Positions 1-6,037 of a DNA stretch of 25,032 bases are shown one piece after another (the stretch's first letter is position 1; each line of letters opens with the position of its first letter). The translations under genes were made by a program, and so were the position numbers. The notes below the pieces were generated by a model. The model searched no databases. It saw nothing but the letters and a program-made list of their open reading frames with translations, and had not been told where the DNA came from. The stretch spans positions 1-25,032 of the forward strand of contig DASRPM010000132.1 in the NCBI GenBank assembly GCA_035646375.1, given 5' to 3'. Source of the DNA: DASYRM01 sp035646375. Lineage in GTDB: Bacteria; Acidobacteriota; Vicinamibacteria; Vicinamibacterales; UBA2999.

Positions 1-435
1 CAGCCGGATGTTGAGGCCGATCGTCTTGCCTCCCGCTTCGTGCGCGCCGCGGTTGGCGGCCTCCATGATGCCGGGACCGCCGCCGCTCGTCACCACGAAG
101 CGGTGCAACGGCGAGTCCAGCGACATCGACCACGTGGTCAGCAGCCTCGCGAGCGAGCGGGCGTCCTCGTAATAGCGCGACCACTCCACGGCCTTGCGTG
201 CCCTGGCCAGCACCATCTCGTCCGCGATGCCGCCGGTCATGTGTTCCGACAGCGCGAGCTCCGCGTTCTCGCGGCTGTGCACGCGCGCCGAGCCGAACAG
301 CACCACCGTGTCCTGGATGTTCTGGGCCTTGAAGCGGCGCATCGGCTCGAGATACTCGGCCAGAATCCGGAGCGGCCGGCCGTCCCCGCTTGCGAGGAAG
401 TCCGCGTCCAGATACGCCATCGGCTGGGGGTGCAT
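1..435 (-). CDS. LOG-family nucleoside-5'-monophosphate phosphoribohydrolase-like protein (3' part cut by window edge)
   Basis: Read on the minus strand from an ATG at 435 (MHPQPMAYLD...), open to the window edge, so only the first 145 residues are seen. The fragment has a Rossmann-type first strand (TVVLFGSARV) and the diagnostic glycine loop TSGGGPGIMEAANRGAHEAG followed by KTIGLNI. These match the LOG/TIGR00730 family, whose characterised members hydrolyse nucleoside 5'-monophosphates (cytokinin ribotides) to the free base. The second family motif (PGGxGTxxE) should lie beyond the edge. The long N-terminal extension before the Rossmann fold fits the longer bacterial subgroup, whose physiological substrate is uncertain. 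An in-frame ATG at 420 is an alternative start. There is no clear Shine-Dalgarno, and a GATAAT box on the minus strand (443-448) lies right before the start, so the mRNA may be nearly leaderless. Confidence 0.85.
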   Translation of the reverse strand, partial: MHPQPMAYLDADFLASGDGRPLRILAEYLEPMRRFKAQNIQDTVVLFGSARVHSRENAELALSEHMTGGIADEMVLARARKAVEWSRYYEDARSLARLLTTWSMSLDSPLHRFVVTSGGGPGIMEAANRGAHEAGGKTIGLNIRL

Positions 436-453
436 ACGCCTGATTATCGGACA

Positions 454-472
454 GTGTCCCTGCCGCGGACAC
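454..472. promoter_or_regulatory. inverted repeat in the divergent promoter gap
   Basis: GTGTCC and GGACAC are separated by 7 nt in the gap of about 70 bp between the LOG-family gene and the AtzG-like gene. It sits upstream of both starts, so it could be an operator. No regulator is known and arms this short can arise by chance. Confidence 0.25.
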
Positions 473-504
473 GCGGGGTCGGTATGGCATGATCGGAGGT
501 CTTG

Positions 505-687
505 ATGACTCCAGAGGACTGGCTCGAGAGCGCCCGCGCCGACGCCGAGCGGCGCGGCCTGCCGGACTTGCGGGCGGCGCTCGAGGGGCTGGCCCGTGCC
601 GCCGGCGTGCTGCGCGAGGCGGACTGGAACGACGACGCCTCCGGATCGTCCGAGCCCGCGCCCGACGCGCCGCCGCCTGCTGGATGA
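505..687 (+). CDS. small AtzG-like (DUF4089-type) subunit preceding an amidase
   Basis: A 60-residue protein (MTPEDWLESARADAERR...). The start is set by a strong GGAGG at 495-499, five bases before the ATG at 505; a TTG at 502 would be too close. Its stop overlaps the start of the amidase gene as ATGA, so the two are translationally coupled. The N-terminal 40 residues are predicted helical with the spacing seen in AtzG/GatC-like small partners (G-P-L..L..L.RAA..L.), and the tail is Pro/Ala rich and probably disordered. In the AtzE/AtzG (1-carboxybiuret hydrolase) and GatA/GatC complexes, a small helical subunit wraps and stabilises an amidase. By size, position and pattern I infer the same role here. 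Sequence similarity is weak, so the family name is tentative. Confidence 0.65.
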   Translation: MTPEDWLESARADAERRGLPDLRAALEGLARAAGVLREADWNDDASGSSEPAPDAPPPAG

Positions 688-2051
688 CGCCGCCTGCCGA
701 GCTGCCGTCGCTCGTCGATCTCGGGCGAGCCATCCGCGCCGGGGAAACCACGTCCGAGGCGGCGACCGAGCGCTGCCTCGCGGTCATTCGCGACCGCGAC
801 CCCTCGATCAACGCGTTCATCACGGTGCTCGCCGACGCGGCGCTCGACGCCGCGCGGACGGCCGATCGCGAGCTGCGCTCGGGCCGCGATCGGGGGCGCC
901 TGCATGGCGTGCCGTTCTCGATCAAGGACATTTTCGACGTCACGGGCCTGCCCACCACGGCCGCGTCGCACGTGCGTCGCGAGCACGTGGCCGGCCGCGA
1001 CGCCACGGTGGTGGCCCGCCTGCGGAACGCCGGCGCGGTGTTCGTCGGCAAGACCAACCTGCACGAGTTCGCGCTCGGAACCACCAACGAGGAATCGGCG
1101 TACGGGCCGGTGCATCACCCGCTCGACTCCAGCCGCTCGCCCGGCGGGTCCTCCGGCGGCTCGGCCGCATCGGTGCTCGCCGGCATGGCCTACGCGTCGG
1201 TCGGCACCGACACGGGCGGTTCGATTCGGATTCCATCGGCCGCCTGCGGCCTGGTGGGGCTGAAGCCCCGCTATCGCGACGTGCCCACACAGGGCGTCGT
1301 GCCGCTGAGCGCGTCGCTCGATCACGTCGGGCCGCTGTGCGCGACCGTGGCCGACGCGGCGGCGATCTTTGCCGTCATTGCCGATGCGCCTGGCGGCGGC
1401 GATCCGGCGGAGGCCGGCGCGGCGCGCGGCCTGCGGCTCGGGGTTCCGCGTCGCTACTTCCTCGATCTCCTCGACGACGACGTGGCGCGCGCGTTCGACG
1501 CGACCTGCGCCAGGCTGTCGGCGGCCGGCGTCGTCCTGGAAGACGTCGTCATCCCGCATGCCGGCGAGACGCCCGCCGCCTACTTGCACATCGCGCTCAC
1601 CGAGGCCGCGGCGTTCCACGCCAGGACGCTCGAGACCCGGCCCGACGACTACACGCCCACGGTGCGCGTGCGGCTCGAGGCCGGCCGCTACGTCCTGGCC
1701 GAGGACTACCTGCGCGCACAGCGCTGCCGCCACGTGCTCCGCACCGAGGTGTCGGCCGCCCTCGAGGGTCGCGACGGGCTGCTGCTGCCCTCCCTGGCCG
1801 TACCCGCGACACCGCTCGGCGCCGCCACGGTGCGCGTCAGCGGCGCCGACGAACCCGTACGCAACGTCACGCTCCGCCTCACGCAGCTCTTCAACCTCAC
1901 CGGACACGCGGCGATCACGGTGCCGTGCGGCGCCACCGGAGGCGGGCTGCCGATCGGCGCCCAGCTGGTGGGCGCGAGCACGGCCTCGGCACTGCGGATC
2001 GCCTTGTCGCTCGAACCCCATCTCCGCGGGCCACGCGGATCGTCACGCTAG
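684..2051 (+). CDS. amidase-signature hydrolase (GatA/AtzE-like)
   Basis: A 455-residue cytoplasmic amidase-signature enzyme. The Ser-cisSer-Lys triad reads as K81 (PFSIKD), S156 (PGGSSGGS) and S180 (GTDTGGSIRIP). The 75- and 24-residue spacings equal those of fatty acid amide hydrolase, so it should be active. It hydrolyses C-N amide bonds, but the substrate cannot be read from sequence. The ATG start overlaps the stop of the small AtzG-like gene by four bases. That pairing favours an AtzE-type hydrolase, or a general amidase needing a small partner, over the tRNA-dependent GatA, since no gatB is nearby and the small subunit is much shorter than GatC. Length is normal for the family. The gene ends in a repeat-rich gap. 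Confidence 0.9.
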   Translation: MTPPAELPSLVDLGRAIRAGETTSEAATERCLAVIRDRDPSINAFITVLADAALDAARTADRELRSGRDRGRLHGVPFSIKDIFDVTGLPTTAASHVRREHVAGRDATVVARLRNAGAVFVGKTNLHEFALGTTNEESAYGPVHHPLDSSRSPGGSSGGSAASVLAGMAYASVGTDTGGSIRIPSAACGLVGLKPRYRDVPTQGVVPLSASLDHVGPLCATVADAAAIFAVIADAPGGGDPAEAGAARGLRLGVPRRYFLDLLDDDVARAFDATCARLSAAGVVLEDVVIPHAGETPAAYLHIALTEAAAFHARTLETRPDDYTPTVRVRLEAGRYVLAEDYLRAQRCRHVLRTEVSAALEGRDGLLLPSLAVPATPLGAATVRVSGADEPVRNVTLRLTQLFNLTGHAAITVPCGATGGGLPIGAQLVGASTASALRIALSLEPHLRGPRGSSR

Positions 2052-2114
2052 ACGTCTTGAGAGGCTGAATTCCTTGCGACCGCGTCAACTTCGACGAGCC
2101 GCTCAAGACGTCTA
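2050..2114. repeat. 13-bp perfect inverted repeat just after the amidase stop
   Basis: TAGACGTCTTGAG (about 2050-2062) and its exact complement CTCAAGACGTCTA (about 2102-2114) flank some 39 bases, and the left arm includes the amidase stop codon. The arms are too far apart and lack a following T tract, so this is not a classic intrinsic terminator. It could still fold in RNA or mark a small mobile element. Confidence 0.55.
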
Positions 2115-2135
2115 CGCCCGCCCGGAGGGCGGGCC
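2115..2135. repeat. GC-rich hairpin in the amidase-hydrolase gap
   Basis: GCCCGCC and GGCGGGC around a 4-base loop form a very stable stem-loop directly after the previous inverted repeat. It has no T tract. It may protect the amidase mRNA 3' end or be a degenerate REP-like unit. Confidence 0.5.
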
Positions 2136-2150
2136 AGTAGACACTGCCCT

Positions 2151-2198
2151 AGCGAGGCGGAGCCTGCGGGCTCGTTGGTCCGAGGCGGAGCCTCGCTA
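2151..2198. repeat. inverted/direct repeat ending at the hydrolase start codon
   Basis: TAGCGAGGC (about 2151-2159) pairs with GCCTCGCTA (about 2190-2198). Inside, GGCGGAGCCT occurs twice in direct orientation. The right copy supplies the GGAG that would act as Shine-Dalgarno for the GTG at 2199, so folding could hide the ribosome site. Confidence 0.5.
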
Positions 2199-3284
2199 GT
2201 GATCACATCCATCTTTCACTCGTGGGAACACCGGCTCGCGTCAGCGACCAAGAACCGCATCGTACGCCCGTTCGACTGGGGACTCGACTGGCTCTCGCTG
2301 GACGGGGCTGCGGGGCTGCGGGGCCGGGGGGCCGGGGAGGAACTGGGGAGCGAAGGAGCGACGATCGATCGGTATGTCGAGGAGGTGATGCGCGACACGC
2401 ATGCCTTCTTCACGCCGCCGCCGACCCGCGACTTCGAGTTCACGCCGGCGGACCCGGGGCGATCCGCGGGCGGCGAATCGGCCACGCTGCGCTTTCCCAG
2501 CGCGCTGACGACGCCGTACCCCGAGAACAACACGGTGGCCGCGCGCTGGTTTCCGAGCACCGCCGCGCGCCGGTCTGGCCACGCGCGCGGGCCGGTGGTG
2601 CTGGTGCTGCCACAGTGGAACGCCGACGCCGGCGGACACGTTGGACTGTCGCGGCTGCTCGCGCGATGCGGCATCTCCGCGCTGCGTCTCAGCCTGCCCT
2701 ACCACGACGTGCGCATGCCGGCGGAGCTCGAGCGCGCGGACTACATCGTGAGCGCGAACGTGGTGCGCACGTTGCAGGCCTGCCGGCAGGCGGTGCTCGA
2801 CGCGCGCCGCGCGGTGGACTGGCTGTCGGCACAGGGCTTCGACCGCATCGGGATCCTGGGCACCAGCCTTGGCTCCTGCCTGTCGCTGCTGACCGCGGCC
2901 CACGAGCCGCGCATCCGCGCCGCGGCGCTGAACCACGTGTCCCCGTGGTTCGCCGACGTGGTGTGGCACGGGCTGTCCACACGCCACGTCCGCGAGAGCC
3001 TCGACGGGAACGTCAGCCTGGAGCAGCTCCGGCGGATCTGGATGCCGATCAGCCCGATGGCGTATCTCGACTCGATGCGCCGGACGCGCAGCCTGCTCGT
3101 GTACGCCCGCTACGACCTCACGTTTCCGGTGGACCTTTCGAAGCAGCTGCTCGAGCGCTTCGCGGACCACGGCATTCCGCACGAGCGCTTCGGGCTTCCG
3201 TGCGGCCACTACAGCACCGGGATGACTCCGTTCAAATTCCTCGACGCCTACGTGTTGATCCGGTTCTTGCGCCGGAATCTGTAA
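2199..3284 (+). CDS. alpha/beta hydrolase (serine-hydrolase fold)
   Basis: A 361-residue alpha/beta hydrolase from a GTG at 2199 preceded by GGAG; an in-frame TTG at 2175 lies inside the repeat and is less likely. The catalytic triad is visible: nucleophile elbow G-T-S223-L-G, D306 in YARYDLTFP and H337 in CGHYSTG. A strand plus oxyanion region (VVLVLPQWN) precedes the elbow. No signal peptide is apparent, so it is probably cytoplasmic. The substrate is unknown; the fold covers esterases, lipases and thioesterases. Residues about 35-50 (GAAGLRGRGAGEELG) are encoded by a G-run tract absent from ordinary hydrolases and look like a low-complexity insert. The gene converges with the SnoaL-like gene with only 4 bases between the stops and no terminator. 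Confidence 0.85.
   Translation: MITSIFHSWEHRLASATKNRIVRPFDWGLDWLSLDGAAGLRGRGAGEELGSEGATIDRYVEEVMRDTHAFFTPPPTRDFEFTPADPGRSAGGESATLRFPSALTTPYPENNTVAARWFPSTAARRSGHARGPVVLVLPQWNADAGGHVGLSRLLARCGISALRLSLPYHDVRMPAELERADYIVSANVVRTLQACRQAVLDARRAVDWLSAQGFDRIGILGTSLGSCLSLLTAAHEPRIRAAALNHVSPWFADVVWHGLSTRHVRESLDGNVSLEQLRRIWMPISPMAYLDSMRRTRSLLVYARYDLTFPVDLSKQLLERFADHGIPHERFGLPCGHYSTGMTPFKFLDAYVLIRFLRRNL
2304..2337 (+). other. G-run tract with G-quadruplex potential inside the hydrolase gene
   Basis: The coding strand carries five G runs of four or more (2304-2307, 2312-2315, 2320-2323, 2326-2331, 2334-2337) separated by 2-4 base loops, partly as tandem GGGGCTGC. This meets the usual G-quadruplex rule. 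It encodes a Gly/Arg/Ala-rich linker. Confidence 0.7.
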
Positions 3285-3288
3285 GGCT

Positions 3289-3717
3289 TCACCATTCTTC
3301 CGACACCGCGTCCTTGAGTTCCGGCTTCAGGTAGGACCAGTGGCTGTGAAAGATCCGCCAGCCCTTCGGCGTGCGCCGGTAGGCCTCGGTGGCGTTCCAG
3401 CTCGAGATCGCGCGTTCGCGGCCATCGTCGGTGCGGTAGCTCACGAGGTTGAACGACAGCAGCGCCATGTCGCCGGAGTGCTGCACGACCGGCCGCTGCA
3501 TGTCGTAGCGATCGACGCGAATCTTGCCCGCAATCGAGTTCATCAGGGCGACCATCGCGGCGCGGCCGTCGATCCGCCGTTCCTGGATCGGGTCGAAGTA
3601 GGTGATGTCGTCGTCGAAGAGCTCGACATAGCCCGACGGATCGCCGGCACCCCAGCGATCGAGCGCGGCGCGCTCGAGGGCAATCACGTCGGCACCGGCA
3701 TCGATCGTGGGCGTCAT
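3289..3717 (-). CDS. SnoaL-like / nuclear transport factor 2 family protein
   Basis: A 142-residue protein from ATG 3717 (MTPTIDAGADVIALERAALDRW...). It has the usual features of the SnoaL/DUF4440 cone fold: the helix ALDRWGAGDPSGYVELFDDDITYFDP, the central RIDGRAAMVALM, strands with MALLSFNLVSYR, and a C-terminal W-R-I-F-H-S-H-W strand. Such folds bind small molecules or act as polar-substrate cyclases, isomerases or accessory domains; no specific reaction can be assigned. Its start overlaps the sigma-factor stop as ATGA, so it is co-translated with an ECF-type sigma factor. Several ECF groups carry a SnoaL-like domain fused at the C-terminus that tunes sigma activity, so a regulatory role in trans is a reasonable inference. 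Confidence 0.8.
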   Translation of the reverse strand: MTPTIDAGADVIALERAALDRWGAGDPSGYVELFDDDITYFDPIQERRIDGRAAMVALMNSIAGKIRVDRYDMQRPVVQHSGDMALLSFNLVSYRTDDGRERAISSWNATEAYRRTPKGWRIFHSHWSYLKPELKDAVSEEW

Positions 3718-4628
3718 ACGTCTCCCTTCGCCGCGGCGGCGCGCGGGCCCTCGAGAACCGCCTCGAATCCCGGTTGCCGCAACAGCGTGCGGATGGCGCC
3801 GGCAAGCGCCGGCGGCGTGTGGAACGGGTGATCGCGATGCACGGCGGCATAGGCGGCGTCGAGAGCGTTGACGTCCTCGTGCAGCTTCGGCGCGATCTCG
3901 CGGACGCGCGTGACGTGATGCGCGGCGAACAGCAGGTTCGCGGGATCCACGAATCCCGCGTTGATGAACGCCTGTGTCTTGCGCGCGCAGCGGCACGGGT
4001 TGGCCGTGTTCACCAGCCCGCACTTGCGATCCATGAACTGATGGAGATCCCGGCGCGCGCGTGACAGCCGCTGGCGGAAGGCGTCGCGGCTCACCTCGAG
4101 CAGCTCCGCGCCGACGGCGTCGGCCACCCCGAAGACCTCGCCGAGCACATAGACGAGCCGCTGGTCGCGATCGAGGCACAGCAGCATGCCCATCGAGCAG
4201 CCGATGCGCGCCTCGTCCACCAGCAGCTGCACGTCCGCAGGCACCGTCGAGGGATCGGGCAGGTCGAGGTCCGGCGCCGAGTCGAGACCCTCGGCGTATC
4301 GCTCGAAGGTGTAGCCCACCTCCTCGGCTCGCGTCCGCTTCACGTTGAGGAGGTGGTTGACGGCGATCCGGTAGAGCCAGGTGCGCAGGCTGCTGCGCCC
4401 CTCGAACGACGACAGCTTCGTGACGACCTTGATCAGGATCTCCTGCGTGGCGTCGTCGGCATCCTGCGGCAGATACACCATCCGCAGCGCCACGTTGTAG
4501 ATCGACGGGCGGTGCCGCTCGATGAGCGCCTCGAGCGCGCCACGGTTGCCTTGGTGGACCAGTCGCACGAGATCCGCGTCGAGGGCCTCGTCGCCCGCGA
4601 AAGGATTCGAAATCGGCATCTGCCGCAT
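3714..4628 (-). CDS. ECF-type RNA polymerase sigma factor with Cys-containing C-terminal extension
   Basis: A 304-residue sigma-70 family protein. Region 2 spans about residues 20-98 (DADDATQEILIKVVTKL...SLRTWLYRIAVNHLLNVKR), the core-binding and -10-recognition part. Region 4 spans about 145-200 (LLCLDRDQRLVYVLGEVFGVADAVGAELLEVSRDAFRQRLSRARR), which reads the -35. A further 100 residues follow, opening with C203GLVNTANPC212RC214 and continuing as helices. This is much longer than a minimal ECF (about 170-200 aa). The Cys cluster may bind metal or sense redox state, in place of a separate anti-sigma factor, none of which is encoded beside it. The gene is divergent from the GntR operon. Start at 4628; the ATG at 4619 is an alternative. 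Confidence 0.9.
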   Translation of the reverse strand: MRQMPISNPFAGDEALDADLVRLVHQGNRGALEALIERHRPSIYNVALRMVYLPQDADDATQEILIKVVTKLSSFEGRSSLRTWLYRIAVNHLLNVKRTRAEEVGYTFERYAEGLDSAPDLDLPDPSTVPADVQLLVDEARIGCSMGMLLCLDRDQRLVYVLGEVFGVADAVGAELLEVSRDAFRQRLSRARRDLHQFMDRKCGLVNTANPCRCARKTQAFINAGFVDPANLLFAAHHVTRVREIAPKLHEDVNALDAAYAAVHRDHPFHTPPALAGAIRTLLRQPGFEAVLEGPRAAAAKGDV

Positions 4629-4660
4629 TAGACACGCCGGCCGCGCGAGTGTGACAGCGC

Positions 4661-4688
4661 TTGATTTGTACTATTGAAGTAGTACAAT
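4661..4688 (+). promoter_or_regulatory. promoter of the GntR-slipin operon
   Basis: TTGATT (4661-4666) and TACAAT (4683-4688) are 16 bases apart, a good housekeeping-type -35/-10 pair in otherwise very GC-rich DNA. The ATG of the regulator begins only 7 bases after the -10 box, so transcription should start at or next to the start codon. No Shine-Dalgarno is present, consistent with a leaderless mRNA. Confidence 0.7.
4666..4687. promoter_or_regulatory. palindromic operator, probably for the adjacent YtrA-type GntR regulator
   Basis: TTGTACTA-N6-TAGTACAA is a perfect 8-bp-arm palindrome covering the spacer and -10 box. GntR/YtrA proteins bind such palindromes as dimers. Binding here would block RNA polymerase, so autorepression of the operon is inferred; the divergent sigma-factor unit may be affected too. 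Confidence 0.7.
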
Positions 4689-4694
4689 CGGTCT

Positions 4695-5096
4695 ATGCCG
4701 GACCTCGACTGGACTGCCAGCGTGAATCCGCGCGACCCGACGCCGCTTCACGCGCAGCTCGAACGCAGCATCCGCGGCGCCATCGCGTCCCGCCGCCTCC
4801 GCCCGGGCGATCAGCTCCCCACGGTCCGTCAGCTGGCGGTCGCGCTCCGGATCAACGCCAACACCGTGGCCAAGGTCTACACCCACCTCGAGCGCGACGG
4901 CGCGCTCGGCACCCGGCGCGGCGTCGGCACCTTCGTGCTCGACGCGCCGCAGCTGGCCACCGATCACCAGGAAGCCCGTGACGCCGCGCTGATGGCGGTG
5001 GCCAACCGCGCGATTGCCGACGCCTCGACCCACGGGTTCACCGTCGCCGACCTCCGCAAAGCACTCCTCTCGATTGCAAAAGGAGAAACATCGTGA
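4695..5096 (+). CDS. GntR-family transcriptional regulator, YtrA subfamily
   Basis: A 133-residue DNA-binding repressor-type protein. The winged helix-turn-helix covers residues 15-82: PLHAQLERSIRGAIASRRLRPGDQLPTVRQLAVALRINANTVAKVYTHLERDG...RRGVGTFV, the standard GntR signature. Only about 50 helical residues follow (dimerisation), with no FCD, UTRA or aminotransferase effector domain, which defines the short YtrA class. The start lies 7 bases past the -10 box, and a perfect palindrome overlaps the promoter. The stop overlaps the slipin start region (GTGATG), giving translational coupling. YtrA regulators usually control neighbouring membrane-protein genes; here the target is most likely its own slipin operon. 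The inducing signal is unknown. Confidence 0.92.
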   Translation: MPDLDWTASVNPRDPTPLHAQLERSIRGAIASRRLRPGDQLPTVRQLAVALRINANTVAKVYTHLERDGALGTRRGVGTFVLDAPQLATDHQEARDAALMAVANRAIADASTHGFTVADLRKALLSIAKGETS

Positions 5097-6037
5097 TGAC
5101 CTCCAAGAGCCGGTCCATGTTCGACACGCTGCCGCCGGCGCCGGCCCTCGCGCAGTTCAACGTCGTGGCCGTCGCGATCTTCATCGTGGTCGCTGGCGCG
5201 GGCCTGGTGCTGACACTGCAGACGAACAACCCGTATTGGGTCGTCGGCGGCGTCCTGCTCGGGCTCGGCCTCGCCCAGGCGCCGCGCGTGGCACAGCAGT
5301 GGGAGCGGGCCGTGGTGCTGCGGCTCGGGCGGTTCGTGGGGCTGCAGGGGCCCGGTCTCTTCTGGATCCTGCCGTTCGTGGACAAAATCGGCCGCGTGGT
5401 CGACCAGCGGGTCATCACCACGAGCTTTGCCGCCGAGCAGACGCTCACCATGGACACGGTGCCGGTCAATGTGGACGCGGTGCTGTTCTGGATGGTTTAC
5501 GACGCCGAAAAAGCAGCGCTCGAGGTGCAGGATTACCCGTCGGCCGTGAGCCTGGCGGCCCAGACCGCGTTGCGCGACATCATCGGCCGCACCTCGCTCG
5601 CCGATTTGCTTCGTGGGCGCGACAAGATCGAGGCCGAGCTGCAGAAGCTGATCGACGAGCGCTCCACGCCGTGGGGCGTCACCGTGCAGTCGGTGGAGAT
5701 GCGCGACATCGTCATCCCAAGCCAGTTGCAGGAAGCGATGTCTCGGGAGGCGCAGGCGGCGCGCGAGAAGCAGGCACGCATCATCCTCGGCGAGGCCGAG
5801 ATGGAGATCGCGCACTCGTTCGAGGTCGCGTCGCGCGTGTATATCGACAACCCCACCGCCCTGCACCTGCGCGCCATGAACATGCTGTACGAGGGTCTCA
5901 AGGAGAAGGGCGCCCTGATGCTCGTGCCGAGCACGGCGGTGGAGTCGATGGGGATGGGCGGCCTGCTGGGCGCGGCCGCGCTGCAGCAGTCGCGTCTCGC
6001 GGGCGGTGGCGGCGGCGGTGGCGGAGAAAGCAAGTGA
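5093..6037 (+). CDS. slipin: SPFH/stomatin/prohibitin-domain membrane protein
   Basis: About 314 residues. Two hydrophobic segments near the N-terminus (about residues 20-40 and 47-62) anchor the protein, probably as a hairpin or two-pass anchor. The SPFH domain follows, with the slipin hallmarks WERAVVLRLGRFVGLQGPGLFWILPFVD, TLTMDTVPVNVDAVLFWMV and LRDIIGRTSLADLL. Next comes a charged coiled-coil segment (QEAMSREAQAAREKQARIILGEAEME), then a short Gly8-containing tail. Slipins assemble into large membrane rings at lipid microdomains and often pair with NfeD proteins; no NfeD is seen here. AGGAG (5081-5085) precedes the GTG at 5093 by 7 bases; the ATG at 5096 is an equally possible start. It is translated with the GntR gene before it and the TIGR03435 gene after it. 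Confidence 0.92.
   Translation: MMTSKSRSMFDTLPPAPALAQFNVVAVAIFIVVAGAGLVLTLQTNNPYWVVGGVLLGLGLAQAPRVAQQWERAVVLRLGRFVGLQGPGLFWILPFVDKIGRVVDQRVITTSFAAEQTLTMDTVPVNVDAVLFWMVYDAEKAALEVQDYPSAVSLAAQTALRDIIGRTSLADLLRGRDKIEAELQKLIDERSTPWGVTVQSVEMRDIVIPSQLQEAMSREAQAAREKQARIILGEAEMEIAHSFEVASRVYIDNPTALHLRAMNMLYEGLKEKGALMLVPSTAVESMGMGGLLGAAALQQSRLAGGGGGGGGESK

Noticed and set aside
444..2021. 525-codon antisense frame over the amidase
   Set aside because: The amidase on the plus strand has an intact catalytic triad; the antisense frame is a shadow.
2050..2114. Intrinsic terminator for the amidase
   Set aside because: The arms are about 39 bases apart and no T run follows, so a Rho-independent terminator is not supported.
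3718..4635. N-terminal extension of the SnoaL frame back to 4635, suggesting a fusion
   Set aside because: The upstream part is out-of-frame sigma-factor DNA with Arg-rich nonsense composition. The SnoaL gene starts at the ATGA overlap.
5014..6033. Long N-terminal extension of the TIGR03435 frame
   Set aside because: It overlaps the slipin gene in another frame. The GTG at 6034 has a ribosome site and is followed directly by a signal peptide.
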